Part shown: piece after piece, positions 9,760-21,922 of the stretch
Position numbering within the stretch: the stretch's first letter is position 1
Layout: every line of letters starts with the position of its first letter
The notes under the pieces: model-generated
Told to the model about the DNA's origin: nothing
Database searches by the model: none
The model's input: the letters and a program-made list of their open reading frames with translations, nothing else
Made by a program: the position numbers and the translations under genes
NCBI GenBank assembly: GCA_958295915.1
Contig: OY282381.1
Location: 3,246,722 to 3,310,721, forward strand
Length of the DNA stretch: 64,000 bases
Direction: 5' to 3'
DNA from: an uncultured Caldilineaceae bacterium
GTDB lineage: Bacteria; Chloroflexota; Anaerolineae; Caldilineales; Caldilineaceae

Positions 9760-9846
9760 TTGACCATTGATTTATGTGATTCATCTGCTTATGATGATAA
9801 CCGCAGTTCATCATCTTCATCATATAAATCAAGCGAATCTGAGGTC
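9760..9846 (+). repeat. 87-bp imperfect palindrome R2, copy B
   Basis: Direct repeat of copy A at 148-base spacing with only a few substitutions. The two copies fill the proB upstream region and the gap before the next divergent gene. Confidence 0.9.
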
Positions 9847-9906
9847 ACCGCAACCCGTCTGTACTGGGCGCCATTTTTGCGCAGGATCTTGCCTGTGCTA
9901 AGATAG

Positions 9907-9938
9907 GTTGCAATGCGTCTCTGCTCGCAAGAGGCGCG
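9907..9938 (-). repeat. Palindromic repeat R1, copy d
   Basis: GTTGCAATGCGTCTCTGCTC and then GCAAGAGGCGCG: R1 in the minus orientation, 86 bases upstream of the chosen start of the SH3b/glycosidase-like gene. An ATG inside it opens the same frame but gives a non-family N-terminus. Confidence 0.8.
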
Positions 9939-10023
9939 ATCAGAATGCCGCGTTCCGCATCGCGCAAGGTCTCGCCGATGTCGGTCGGCACGCATGTCCC
10001 CAGACTTGTGGAGGAAATCGTAT

Positions 10024-13000
10024 ATGCGACGGACTTCTTACACGCATGAGCCACGCCCATCCTTCTGGTCGGCCCTGAGAAGAACTGCAGCGACCATGAC
10101 CATTCTTTCGTTCATTCTGATCGTCGTCCTGATCGGTATCGCGCTGTGGCTACCACCGATCAGCCTGCTGGAGCGCGTTCAATTCTTGTCTTACACGACC
10201 GTTCCTCCCAGTGGCGCTACATTTATGGACCCAGACGGGACGGCGATTGTTTTTCCTCCGGAACACATATTTGAGTCCTTTCGGGTCACCTTTGACAGCA
10301 TTCCGCGCGCAGATTTTCTGGACGGCAGCGTGGGGGAGGGTTGGGTCGTCGCCAAGGACGCTCTGCCCAGTGGTCTGCAACTCAAAAGCCCGATCTACGA
10401 AGTGGATGTGCGGGACGGTCGCGTAGAGCAGACCATTGCGCAGATCGTCATTCCCAATGACAGCCAACCGTACGAAACCCTGGACCTGTACACCTGGGAT
10501 GGGGACAGTTGGGAGTTTGTGCCCAGTACCGTCTTGCGAGCGGACGATCGCCTTGAAGCGCGGATGAACGGCGCCCCGCCGCAGAATTTCGTTGTGATGC
10601 AGACCAGCGCGTCTCCGCCGCGGGTGGAGGCCAACATCGGTATGGGCGAGCAGGCCCCACCCAACCTGGCTGATGCAATTACAACCCTTGCCATCGCCGG
10701 CTTCTATCTGCGGGGAGACGGCGCGCTGGAGATCGTGCCCCGCAACATGCCTGACGGCAACTATGAAATTGTGCCAATCCTACGCAATTGGAGGGTCGGT
10801 GAAGCTCCGCGCAGCGACCTGCTGCACAATATGCTGGTAGACCCAGGCCTGCGGGAAAACCAACGTAAAGCTGTAGCTGATCTGCTGACGACGAATCCCT
10901 ACCCCGGTGTGATTATCGATTATCGCGGCATGGATGCGGCGCCGGCTGCGCAGGAAGAATTCGTGCGCTTCATCGAGAGTCTGGCTGAACATCTGCACGA
11001 AATGAACCGCTGGCTGGCTGTGCGGGTGGAATCGCCCCGGCAGATTTCAGCGGCTCAGTGGAACACACAGGGATACGACTGGCAGGCCCTGGGCAAGGCT
11101 ACTGACCGGGTTATGATTCCAGGCCCTGTGGACCCCAGAGCGTATCAGCCTGGTGGGGAGATGGAAGCCCTGCTGGCTTTCGCCACAGATCAGATCGACC
11201 GGCGCAAAGTGCAGGTGGAACTGCCGGGCATGTCCACGGAATTGAGCGGAAACCAGCTGCGGCTGAAGGGCTATCAGCAGGCCCTCCAGCCCCTTGTCGC
11301 CCGGATCCGCCTGGAGGGAGAAGACGGGGTTCTCGTGCCCGGCACAGTGGTGGATCTGTCTGTAGACAATCCTCGTATTTCTCGTGGACTGGCTTTTGAA
11401 GCGACGTTCGGCGCCTATGTTTACAGTTACGTTGACGACCAGCAGATCGAGCGCACCATATACATCGAAAACAGCAGCAGCTTTGCTCACAAACTCAGCC
11501 TGCTGGATACATACGGCGTTACGCAGGTGATGGTGCGGGATATAGATTCCGGGGATGTAGATCCGGCTCTGTGGGACATCGCCCACCAGTTCCAGGTAGG
11601 AGGGGGAATCGCTACCGGCCCCGCCAATCTGGCCGTATCCTATACCGTCTTCCACCCCGATGGTTCGGTTCTGGCCCAGGACTCTCGCCCCATCGAGAAT
11701 CCGGCATACACCTTTATGGCCCCGGTTGGCCAGGGAGATGTGCGCGTCGAGGCTCAAGTTGTGCAGAACAACCGCCCGGCCAGTCCGGGGAACGCGCTGT
11801 CTCTGCCTTTGGCAACGCCGACGTCGGCGGCTTCCCCCACCCCCATGCCGACAGCCACGCCCAGCTTCGCCACTCTGGTCAGCGCGCAGACCGTCAACAT
11901 CCGCGAGGGCCCGAGCACCCGCTATCCGATTCTCGGCCAGATCAAGCCCAACCAAACCTATCGCATTGTGGGTCAGAACAAGGCCAAGGATTGGTGGCAG
12001 ATCGATATCGGCAATGGCAAGAAGGGCTGGGTGGCCGATCAGGTGTCCACGGCCACCGGTCCGCTCAGCGGTGTGGCAACCATTACCGACATTCCAACGC
12101 CGCCGCCTGTGGCAGTGGCGGCAAGAGCGCCGGCTCCGACCGGCGGGGGCAGTTTCGGCTATGGCGTCCAGGCCCACATGGTCCACGCTGGCGATCAGAT
12201 CGGGCCGGTAATGCAAAAGACCAAGGAGCTGGGCTTTGGCTGGGTGAAGCAGCAGATCGAATGGAAGGTTTTTGAGCGTAACCAAGGGCAGTACATTTGG
12301 GGTGATATGCAGCCCTTCATCGACGCGGCCAACGGCGCCGGCATCAGTCTGCTGTTCAGCGTCGTGAATGCGCCCGATTGGGCGCGGGAGTCTGGTTTCG
12401 ACGGCAGCGTCGGTGGTCCGCCCGCGAATCCGCAGACCTTTGCTAATTTTCTGGGGGCGCTGGCCGGCAAGTACTGCGGCTCTTCTGTGAAGGCCATCGA
12501 GGTGTGGAATGAGCAGAATCTGCATTACGAGTGGGGCAACAAGCCCCTCAATCCCGGCGAATACATGGCTCTCCTGAGACCGGCCTATGCAGCCATTAAA
12601 GCGGCCTGCCCGTCGATGCTGGTGATCAGCGGCGCGCTGACCCCTGCTGGCGACAATGGCAATAAGGCCATGGACGACTTCAGATATCTGGAGGAGATGT
12701 TCAAGGCCGGCCTGAACAACTACATGGACGGCATCGGCGCGCATCCCAGCGGCTACAACGTGCCGCCGTCCAAAACATGGCAGGAGGCCTGCGCGGCGAT
12801 TCAGGTCAGTGGCAACCAGGGCTTCAACGGCGCCTGCGACAGTCCCCATCACTCGTGGAGCTTCCGCAGCACGATGGAGGGCTATCGCAACATCGCTGTC
12901 AAATACGGCGCCCGCAACAAACGCATCTGGCCGACCGAGTTCGGCTGGGCTGCGGGGGGCGCCTTTAACCCAGCTTACGGGTACGCCAACGACAACGACT

Positions 13001-13194
13001 TCAACGAGCAGGCCAGTTGGACGGTCGAGGCCTATCGAATGATGCGCAATTGGGGCTGGGTCGGCCCGGCCTTTCTGTGGAATCTGAACTTCCGCGTGGT
13101 GGCTGACGGCACGGAAAAAGCCCAGTGGGGGATTGTGAGCAATAACTGGAGCCCGCTGCCGATCTTCCATGCCCTGCGGGATATGCCAAAGTAA
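10024..13194 (+). CDS. Membrane-anchored SH3b and glycoside hydrolase-like protein (1056 aa)
   Basis: Large surface protein. Order: short basic N-terminus; one transmembrane anchor at about 24-44; a long extracellular region including a TIM-barrel-like stretch (GVIIDYRGMD near residue 297, resembling GH18-type folds); a Pro/Thr linker; an SH3b domain at about 619-680 (VNIREGPSTRYPILG...GWVADQ) that likely binds cell-wall or glycan material; then from about 708 a second TIM barrel. There EVWNEQN (about 827-833) and WPTEFGW (about 969-975) look like the acid/base and nucleophile glutamates of clan GH-A glycosidases (GH39/GH5-like). The start at 10024 follows GGAGGAAA by 7 bases; the frame extends 37 codons further up but through repeat R1. 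A paralogous barrel is encoded at 30874. Substrate unknown. Confidence 0.8.
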   Translation: MRRTSYTHEPRPSFWSALRRTAATMTILSFILIVVLIGIALWLPPISLLERVQFLSYTTVPPSGATFMDPDGTAIVFPPEHIFESFRVTFDSIPRADFLDGSVGEGWVVAKDALPSGLQLKSPIYEVDVRDGRVEQTIAQIVIPNDSQPYETLDLYTWDGDSWEFVPSTVLRADDRLEARMNGAPPQNFVVMQTSASPPRVEANIGMGEQAPPNLADAITTLAIAGFYLRGDGALEIVPRNMPDGNYEIVPILRNWRVGEAPRSDLLHNMLVDPGLRENQRKAVADLLTTNPYPGVIIDYRGMDAAPAAQEEFVRFIESLAEHLHEMNRWLAVRVESPRQISAAQWNTQGYDWQALGKATDRVMIPGPVDPRAYQPGGEMEALLAFATDQIDRRKVQVELPGMSTELSGNQLRLKGYQQALQPLVARIRLEGEDGVLVPGTVVDLSVDNPRISRGLAFEATFGAYVYSYVDDQQIERTIYIENSSSFAHKLSLLDTYGVTQVMVRDIDSGDVDPALWDIAHQFQVGGGIATGPANLAVSYTVFHPDGSVLAQDSRPIENPAYTFMAPVGQGDVRVEAQVVQNNRPASPGNALSLPLATPTSAASPTPMPTATPSFATLVSAQTVNIREGPSTRYPILGQIKPNQTYRIVGQNKAKDWWQIDIGNGKKGWVADQVSTATGPLSGVATITDIPTPPPVAVAARAPAPTGGGSFGYGVQAHMVHAGDQIGPVMQKTKELGFGWVKQQIEWKVFERNQGQYIWGDMQPFIDAANGAGISLLFSVVNAPDWARESGFDGSVGGPPANPQTFANFLGALAGKYCGSSVKAIEVWNEQNLHYEWGNKPLNPGEYMALLRPAYAAIKAACPSMLVISGALTPAGDNGNKAMDDFRYLEEMFKAGLNNYMDGIGAHPSGYNVPPSKTWQEACAAIQVSGNQGFNGACDSPHHSWSFRSTMEGYRNIAVKYGARNKRIWPTEFGWAAGGAFNPAYGYANDNDFNEQASWTVEAYRMMRNWGWVGPAFLWNLNFRVVADGTEKAQWGIVSNNWSPLPIFHALRDMPK

Positions 13195-13260
13195 GGGAAT
13201 TCTATACGATGTCGTCCCGTGAAGAACACTTTACCCAAGCCCAACGAGGGCATCCCAAAA

Positions 13261-13306
13261 TGGGGGTAAGTTTCTAGCTCACCTCTGGGCAGCTACACTG
13301 GATTCG
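13261..13306 (+). repeat. Dispersed repeat R4, copy 1
   Basis: TGGGGGTAAGTTTCT followed by CCTCTGGGCAGCTACA and a GGATTCGG tail; the same ~46 bases, slightly diverged, occur at 36786-36832, and the last part again near 42409. Non-coding here, just downstream of the giant surface protein gene. Confidence 0.7.
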
Positions 13307-13388
13307 GCAACCTGCTGGCCTAGATGATCCCAAATCTGGGATGTGCCTAGCCCAATAGCCGTTACTTTTCAACCAGCTTCTTAAATTA

Positions 13389-13611
13389 GGGAATTATATA
13401 CTTAACTGCACATGGAACAGGTCTGCCTGTTCCATCACAAGTATATCTTTCTCAGCTGACGCGCGTCGGCTGTGCGGGATATTCCCACCCGCATTGTAGT
13501 GGATGGGAAGGGCAGGTCTGCCTGCCCCTCGTTCCTTGCAGTGTCTCCATCATACCACATTCTCACATCCTACGCACGGGAATCCTTGTGCAGTTAAGTA
13601 TATAGCTCCCT
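13389..13611 (-). mobile_element. 223-bp MITE-like element with 23-bp inverted ends and 8-bp target duplication
   Basis: The ends are inverted repeats beginning GGGAATTATATACTTAAC at 13389 and finishing with its near-complement at 13611. TTAAATTA flanks it on both sides (13381-13388 and 13612-13619), a classic 8-bp target duplication. Read on the minus strand, its first ~95 and last ~110 bases resemble the two ends of the 1135-bp tnpB-carrying element at 26327-27461 (shared blocks include AAGGATTCCCGTGCGT, ATGTGGTATG, AAGGAACGAGGGGCAGG, GCGGGTGGGAAT and GCTGAGAAAGAT). It has no coding capacity and looks like an internally deleted derivative. Two short palindromes with the core AGGTCTGCCT lie inside it (13412-13435, 13510-13527). 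Confidence 0.85.
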
Positions 13612-13615
13612 TAAA

Positions 13616-13960
13616 TTACTTATTCAACAAATCAACACCAATGAAATAAGGAGTATTTCGTTCAGCTATCCATTCTGCTATCCCACCACTCATTATTTCA
13701 ATCTCTTCATACAAAAAATTGAGATCGACGTTGTTTGTTTCGGACTCAGAATCGAAATCATTAGGAAATCTCTTTCCGAGCCATTCTCTATATACATCCC
13801 GCAGCTTACTGCAATCTATGCGTAATCGTTCATTAAAGCACAGCTTTTCTATAATGAACTCTCTATGCACCCCTACAGATCTAGGTGAATGTACACCTTT
13901 ATACCCTTCCCTATGTGGATGATGCTTACGATTCTCTCTGAGTTTTCTGCCGTATCCCAT
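13616..13960 (-). CDS. Hypothetical protein, 114 aa, AT-rich gene
   Basis: I do not recognise this protein. It is highly charged and soluble: a basic, His-rich N-terminus (about residues 5-22), then a helical acidic C-terminal half (DFDSESETNNVD, YEEIEIM) with no signal peptide or membrane segment. The start is well supported by GGGAGGG seven bases before the ATG at 13958-13960. Base composition is clearly more AT-rich than the flanking genes, and codons end in A/T more often, suggesting acquisition. Its stop codon lies within the right-hand target duplication of the MITE, so the insertion may have changed the last residues or supplied the present 3' end. No function is proposed. Confidence 0.6.
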   Translation of the reverse strand: MGYGRKLRENRKHHPHREGYKGVHSPRSVGVHREFIIEKLCFNERLRIDCSKLRDVYREWLGKRFPNDFDSESETNNVDLNFLYEEIEIMSGGIAEWIAERNTPYFIGVDLLNK

Positions 13961-14322
13961 TTATACCCTCCCTATATGATGCAGGAAAATCTTTACCAGT
14001 TCAGATATGTAGTCTGGTCATTTCACAGGTCTAAGTAACCAATCAGGTTAGGGCAATTAATCATAACCCGCTGATATCCTAAATAGGATGCTCGAACAGT
14101 TCACATCTATCAAGTACGCATTGGACACGTTTGGGCAATAAAGTTAATTGAAGTACAATCATATTAACATCAAACATCAGGGAGAGTGCTAAAGAGCGTT
14201 CACATTGGAAACCCGCACTTTATCCATGCAAAAAGTCTTGGTTTCGAACGGGATTCACTTTAATAGACAAGAAATCCCTACGTGGTCTGTAGACCATTGA
14301 TGTTCAAGGAGAGGGGGAACCA
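13961..14322. other. AT-rich intergenic stretch, nothing recognised
   Basis: About 360 bases between the orphan gene and the toxin-antitoxin pair. It is AT-rich like both neighbours. I see no convincing gene, RNA or terminator; TATATGATG near 13972 and the AAGGAGAG before 14323 are the only signals of note. Confidence 0.5.
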
Positions 14323-14628
14323 ATGGCTATGATTCGAGCGTTTATAGAGAGAGTCGCTTACATGCTACTGTTATTCTCCGTGCCGGAACTGAAGCGGTGC
14401 GTGGATGAATTGGTGGCAGAAGCTGGACGCACAAAAAAGTTCTATTTGCGCGAGATCATTCAGCGGGGGGCAGAGGACACAGAGGATTACTGGTTGGCTG
14501 TTGCATCAGGTGAGCGTGTATGCAACGGGGAGGAAAGAATCTACACCGACGCTGAAATGAGAGAGCGGCTTGAGTTGGACGATAACGTATACAGAAGCAA
14601 TGAGCCAGCAGCTTCGCAAGCTGGATAG
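14323..14628 (+). CDS. Antitoxin of a RelBE-type module (ribbon-helix-helix/DUF6290-like)
   Basis: Likely antitoxin that binds and neutralises the downstream RelE-type toxin and represses the operon. The segment VPELKRCVDELVAEAGRTKKFYLRE is the typical ribbon-helix-helix antitoxin N-terminus, and ERVCNGEERIYT plus ERLELDD near the end match the toxin-binding tail of such proteins. Two starts are possible: the ATG at 14323, preceded by AAGGAGAG, or the ATG at 14362 (MLLLFSVPELK), which is where the family normally begins and has AGAGAGAG upstream. I list the longer form because its ribosome site is better; the shorter is equally likely on homology. The gene overlaps the toxin gene by 59 bases. 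Confidence 0.75.
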   Translation: MAMIRAFIERVAYMLLLFSVPELKRCVDELVAEAGRTKKFYLREIIQRGAEDTEDYWLAVASGERVCNGEERIYTDAEMRERLELDDNVYRSNEPAASQAG

Positions 14629-14839
14629 GCAGACCGCGCAACGCATCCGGAAAATCTTAGTTGACAAAATATCGACAGCCGATGACCCGAGACAACTAGG
14701 CATAGCTAAAGTTCTTGTAGGAACGCATGGGATGAAATGGCGCTTTCGTATTGGCGACTATCGCGTTGTTTGCGAGATACAGGACGACACAAAGACTATT
14801 TTAGCCGAACGAGTAGGGCATCGTCGGGATATATATTAA
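14570..14839 (+). CDS. RelE/ParE-family toxin (probable mRNA interferase)
   Basis: Type II toxin of 89 aa with the RelE fold, predicted to cut mRNA at the ribosome. The N-terminus SWTITYTEAMSQQLRKLD and the core WRFRIGDYRVVCEIQDD...VGHRRDIY match the family from end to end, including the basic Arg residues of the beta sheet and the final HRRDIY. To cover the conserved SW start it must begin at a TTG (14570); the first ATG (14600) would drop ten family residues. It overlaps the antitoxin gene by 59 bases, consistent with coupled translation. The weak TTG may help keep toxin below antitoxin, which is inference. Confidence 0.88.
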   Translation: MSWTITYTEAMSQQLRKLDRQTAQRIRKILVDKISTADDPRQLGIAKVLVGTHGMKWRFRIGDYRVVCEIQDDTKTILAERVGHRRDIY

Positions 14840-14867
14840 CGATGTAACTGTCATCAAATAACAAAAA

Positions 14868-14899
14868 AGGCCGGGCCTTCCCACAAGAAGGCCCGGCCT
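14868..14899 (-). terminator. Rho-independent terminator of the ATP synthase operon
   Basis: Perfect 13-bp stem (AGGCCGGGCCTTC against its complement) with a 6-base loop. On the minus strand it is followed by TTTTTTG, so it ends the atp operon; it may also stop transcription from the toxin gene. Confidence 0.92.
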
Positions 14900-14922
14900 G
14901 AATCTTTCTGCCCGCAGACGAT

Positions 14923-15359
14923 CTACCCTTCATCCTCCACAAAGGCACCCGGTCGGGTGCGGCGACGATGGCGAGCCACCTTCAATCTCAACTGACTGCG
15001 ATGGTAGGCGACTTCCACCGGGCGCCGCTCTGCAGACGGCCGAGTTCGCATCGCCTCTTCCGCGCTCCGCATAGCAGCCTCCGCTCTGGCGACATCGATC
15101 TCTTCCGCCCGTTCAGCCGAACGCGCCAGGACGATCACTTTGTCCGGCCTTACCTCAACCACGCCGCCACTGACCGCGATGTATTCCGTTTCACCGTCGG
15201 CGCGGCGCAGGATAATTTCACCGATATTCAGTGTCGTCAGGAGGGGAGCATGACCACCCAATACGCCCATCTCACCCTCGATACCCGGCATGGTGATCAT
15301 TTGGACATCCCCGCTGAAAAGCTGCCGACTGGGTGTTACAATTTCAACCTGAATCGTCA

Positions 15360-15360
<1 letters not shown>
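14923..15360 (-). CDS. atpC: ATP synthase F1 subunit epsilon
   Basis: Subunit epsilon of the F1 central stalk, which couples rotation and can inhibit ATP hydrolysis. The N-terminal beta-sandwich is clear (VEIVTPSRQLFSGDV, IEGEMGVLGGHAPLLT, VSGGVVEV), followed by a helical C-terminus rich in Ala, Glu and Arg. The ATG at 15358-15360 overlaps the atpD stop as TGATG; a GTG one codon earlier is also possible. It is the last gene of the operon, 24 bases before the terminator hairpin. Confidence 0.95.
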
Positions 15361-16825
<1,465 letters not shown>

Positions 16826-17692
16826 TTATTCCAGGCTGATTGAACCACCCACAATGTCCATCAACTCGCGCGTGATGCCTTCCTGGCGAGCCTTATTGTA
16901 GGTCAACGTCAACTCGTCCACCAGTTCATTGGCCGCTTCGGTGGCGTTGCGCATAGCAACCATGCGCGCCGAATGTTCGCTTGCCATGCTTTCATACATG
17001 CCCTGCAAAATCTGCACCTCTGTAAAGCCAAACAGCACCTGCTCGAGCACAGCCTCGGCGCTTGGTTCAAAAATATAATCGGGCGGCATCGTAACCGTTG
17101 GCTCCGCCGGGATCACCGGCAAAAGCTGTTGCGCAACGGGCCGCTGAATCAGTGTGTTGACGAAATCGGTGTAGATCAGATGGACCTCATCGAAGCGACC
17201 CGAACGAAAATCGTCGATGATACTCCGCGAGATAGGGCCGATATCAGCCGTTGATGGTGTATCGGGCATATCGCTGAATTCGGCGCGGATGACCGGATCG
17301 TAGCGCAGAAGCCAATCGCGGCCCTTCTTGCCAACGGCAACGACTTCGATTTCTCGTTCCCGGCTACGCTGCTCCTTGATGAAGGCCGCATTGCGTCGCA
17401 GAACGTTGGCATTGAAGCCGCCGGCCAGCCCGCGATCGGCTGTGATCAGAATGATCCCGACTTTTTTGACTTCGATTCTGGGGGTGATGAGCGGATTCAT
17501 TGCCTCGCCGCTATTCAGACGAGCGATATAACTGAGGACTTCCCTGGCTTTGTCCGCATAGGGTCGGGTCGCCAACACCTGCTGTTGGGCGCGTCGCATC
17601 TTCGATGCAGCCACAGCCTCCATCGCCCTTGTGACCTGAGAGATGTTTTTCACCGAGCGGATGCGCCGGCGAATCTCACGTGTGCTAGCCAC
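16826..17692 (-). CDS. atpG: ATP synthase F1 subunit gamma
   Basis: Central rotor shaft of F1. The N-terminal coiled-coil helix ([23 protein letters not shown]) and the C-terminal helix ([37 protein letters not shown]) are the two most conserved parts of the family and both are intact. 288 aa. Spacing to atpA upstream is 48 bases, filled by an R1-like hairpin; spacing to atpD is 47 bases with another. Confidence 0.97.
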   Translation of the reverse strand: MASTREIRRRIRSVKNISQVTRAMEAVAASKMRRAQQQVLATRPYADKAREVLSYIARLNSGEAMNPLITPRIEVKKVGIILITADRGLAGGFNANVLRRNAAFIKEQRSREREIEVVAVGKKGRDWLLRYDPVIRAEFSDMPDTPSTADIGPISRSIIDDFRSGRFDEVHLIYTDFVNTLIQRPVAQQLLPVIPAEPTVTMPPDYIFEPSAEAVLEQVLFGFTEVQILQGMYESMASEHSARMVAMRNATEAANELVDELTLTYNKARQEGITRELMDIVGGSISLE

Positions 17693-17708
17693 ACATGCCT
17701 CCTACCCT

Positions 17709-17740
17709 GTCGCGCGCTACTGTAGCGCGCAAAATTTTAC

Positions 17741-17741
<1 letters not shown>
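17709..17741 (+). repeat. R1-like hairpin between atpA and atpG
   Basis: GCGCGCTAC and TAGCGCGC form a near-perfect stem, followed by AAAATTTTACC. The tail reaches the atpA stop codon. Transcribed within the operon, it could affect mRNA stability. Confidence 0.8.
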
Positions 17742-19270
<1,529 letters not shown>

Positions 19271-19293
19271 ACGCGTTGTCCTCCCTATCTATC

Positions 19294-19791
19294 TCAACGA
19301 ACCGTCGCCGCGATCATATCGCGCAGGGCCATCAGTCGGTTTGCGACTGTATTGTCGATCAACTGATCCCCGACTCGAATCCGCAGCCCGCCCATCAGGG
19401 ATGGATCCACATCAAAGCTGAAGACGAGGTCATCACTGTACTGTTTGCTGAGCTGCTGGCGAATCTGCTCTTTGGCGGCGTCGCCTAACTCGATAGCGCT
19501 CGTAATATCCGCCGCCTGCGGCCCGCTTTCGCCGCGCAGGCTTGCGCCCAGGGCGGCGATGACGCGCGGAAGAAGAGGCGCGTCGCCCTCCTGAACGAGC
19601 ATCTTCACGAAGTTCTGCATTTCCTGCGAAGCGTCGTCGGGAATCGCCTTTTCTATGGATTCGACATTGGCCGCCAGCTTCGGATTCTGCGCCAGCGCCT
19701 CAGCGACAGCGTTGAGCGTCGTCTGCCACTGCTCTACGATCGCATCCAGAATGGCTTGGGCATATCGTTCGGCCGTCGCGCGCTCGCTCAT
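19294..19791 (-). CDS. atpH: ATP synthase F1 subunit delta
   Basis: Peripheral-stalk subunit that joins the b dimer to the top of F1. The N-terminal six-helix domain starts [14 protein letters not shown] and the C-terminal part carries the family signature [19 protein letters not shown] (about residues 138-157). 165 aa. It overlaps atpF by four bases (ATGA), so the two are translationally coupled. Confidence 0.95.
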   Translation of the reverse strand: MSERATAERYAQAILDAIVEQWQTTLNAVAEALAQNPKLAANVESIEKAIPDDASQEMQNFVKMLVQEGDAPLLPRVIAALGASLRGESGPQAADITSAIELGDAAKEQIRQQLSKQYSDDLVFSFDVDPSLMGGLRIRVGDQLIDNTVANRLMALRDMIAATVR

Positions 19792-20303
19792 GAACCGCTC
19801 CCGTTTTGCTGGGCCAGGTAATCGGCTACAAATCGTTCCTGCTCGGCCCGGTTCGCCAGTTCCCGGCCCAAAATCTGTTCGGTAGCGGCAATCGCCAGAT
19901 CAGCGATCTGTTTTCTGGCGTCGGCCATCACAGCGGCAGTCTGCGCTTCGGCATCGGCCTGGGCCTTCATGCGGATATCTTGGGCTTCCTGATCGGCGCG
20001 GCTGCGGACATCCTGGGCGATGCGCTCGGCGTCACGGGTCGCCTGGGCCCGCACTTCCTGCGCTTCGCGGCGGACTTCTTCGAGAATTGTCTGCTTCTCC
20101 GCTTCGGCTTCGGCGGCCGCGTGCGAGGCCTGATCCGCCTGCTCTAAACCTTGAGCGATGCGCTGTTTGCGCTGCTCCAGCATATTCAGAACCGGCTTAT
20201 AGAGTAACTGTTGCAAAATAACCATCAACAGACCAAAATTGACGATCTGCGAAAGCAATAACTCCCAACTGATGCCTAATTTATCGAGAGCGTCCAAGGC
20301 CAA
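19788..20303 (-). CDS. atpF: ATP synthase F0 subunit b
   Basis: Peripheral-stalk subunit: one transmembrane helix near residues 13-33 ([23 protein letters not shown]) followed by a long, Ala/Glu/Gln-rich right-handed coiled coil and a C-terminal region ([21 protein letters not shown]) that contacts delta. 171 aa. Only one b gene is present, as usual in non-photosynthetic bacteria. The gap to atpE upstream is 136 bases and holds a hairpin. Confidence 0.95.
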   Translation of the reverse strand: MALDALDKLGISWELLLSQIVNFGLLMVILQQLLYKPVLNMLEQRKQRIAQGLEQADQASHAAAEAEAEKQTILEEVRREAQEVRAQATRDAERIAQDVRSRADQEAQDIRMKAQADAEAQTAAVMADARKQIADLAIAATEQILGRELANRAEQERFVADYLAQQNGSGS

Positions 20304-20371
20304 CCTCCTGAATATGTATCCTCTGCGCCAGCTTTCGGATGTGGTGCAGAGGCATAGAAGCCTGGTTTTTA

Positions 20372-20410
20372 CCGCTGCATCACGTCTGTCTTCGCCCGAC
20401 AGAGCAGCGG
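20372..20410 (-). promoter_or_regulatory. Intra-operon hairpin between atpE and atpF
   Basis: CCGCTGC (20372-20378) pairs with GCAGCGG (20404-20410), with an inner CTGTC/GACAG stem. There is no U-run after it on the transcribed strand, so it is more likely a processing or stability element just after the highly expressed c-subunit gene than a terminator. Inference. Confidence 0.45.
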
Positions 20411-20439
20411 CGAAAAATGATCAACCACAATCGGAAGGT

Positions 20440-20745
<306 letters not shown>

Positions 20746-20767
20746 TCAGATCTTCAACCTGAATTTT

Positions 20768-21730
20768 TTAGTGGTGATCGTCATGGCTAACGGTGGCCAT
20801 TGTAAAGAATGCCAGGGTCAGCAACATAAATACAAGCGCCTGGATGAAACCGATAAACAGTTCCAGTCCATAAAATACGCTGGGCAGTAGAAATGTGACG
20901 AGAAATGCCATCACCAGCAACACGACTTCACCGGCAAAAATATTGCCGAAAAGTCGGAAGGAGAAGCTGATGATTTTGGAAATCTCGGCGATCAACTCGA
21001 AGAAGCCAACCACAGCGCCCATTGCATCCTTGAACGGATTCTTGAAGAACTTGCTGAAATAACCGACACCCAAGGCCTGTACACCATAGAACTGGGTCAT
21101 GAAGACGGAGATGAGCGCCAGGGCTCCGGTCATATTCAGGTCCGCCGATGGGCTGCGAAATAGCGGCACAAAGACCTCCGCGCCTTCTTCGGCCGGGGCG
21201 GTTGCAGCGATGGCATCTCCGCCAGCCATCGCTACCTGGTTGCCTAATTCGACCAGCGCGTGGTTCTCTCCTGTGGCGCTATGCCACACGCCAATGGAAC
21301 CAAACCCCGGCAGCAAGCCAATATAATTGCTGATCAGCACAAAGATGAAAATTGTCATCACCCAAGGGAAGAACTTGCGGCTGTTGGCGGAGCCGTGGCC
21401 GGCGATGCTCTGGGTCAGGTTCCACATCCCTTCGATCAGCATCTCCACAATGTTCTGCCAGGCGCCAGGGACTTCCTTCATCCTGAACACGGCGAAAACG
21501 GCCAGTAGGATAATGACAAGGTCAACCAGAAGTGTTGTCAGCAATCCATTGGTAAACCACTTTGGCCCGTGCTCCAGCAGCGATTCTGCCGCCAATTCCA
21601 CGTGGGGCGGCCCCACCCGGAACCAGGGAAGCACACTCAGAATGAGCAAAGCGACAATGGCAATGGTTATATTGCGATTGCGCGCGTTCGAGAAGAATAT
21701 CTGAAAACGTTTCCAGAGTCCGCTAAACAA
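20768..21730 (-). CDS. atpB: ATP synthase F0 subunit a
   Basis: Stator channel subunit that passes ions to the c ring; about six transmembrane helices. The essential arginine is in FRLFGNIFAGEV near residue 260, and the C-terminal FIQALVFMLLTLAFF helix is conserved. A longer than usual loop (residues ~150-190, Ala/Glu-rich) lies between membrane segments. The start is TTG at 21728-21730, but the Shine-Dalgarno AGGAGG eight bases ahead is strong, so low translation is not implied. First gene of the operon; no atpI is seen. Confidence 0.95.
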   Translation of the reverse strand: MFSGLWKRFQIFFSNARNRNITIAIVALLILSVLPWFRVGPPHVELAAESLLEHGPKWFTNGLLTTLLVDLVIILLAVFAVFRMKEVPGAWQNIVEMLIEGMWNLTQSIAGHGSANSRKFFPWVMTIFIFVLISNYIGLLPGFGSIGVWHSATGENHALVELGNQVAMAGGDAIAATAPAEEGAEVFVPLFRSPSADLNMTGALALISVFMTQFYGVQALGVGYFSKFFKNPFKDAMGAVVGFFELIAEISKIISFSFRLFGNIFAGEVVLLVMAFLVTFLLPSVFYGLELFIGFIQALVFMLLTLAFFTMATVSHDDHH

Positions 21731-21922
21731 GATCCACCCTCCTGAGGTTTGTTGGGGTTATCTTGATGTTTGTCCCACATAACGCTATCGGATACATAGT
21801 ATAAAAGAGCGCGGGGGATTGCGCAAATTTTCACAGCGTTGGTTTGGCTTAACTTCTTTGCTGAGGCTGTCTCCGTACAGCAAACCGGTTGAACCCGAAA
21901 CATGGCAGCGACAGATCGACGA

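Noticed and set aside
11047..13170. Long minus-strand open frame of 707 codons
   Set aside because: It is antisense to the SH3b/glycosidase-like gene, has no recognisable domain and arises from the codon bias of the real gene.
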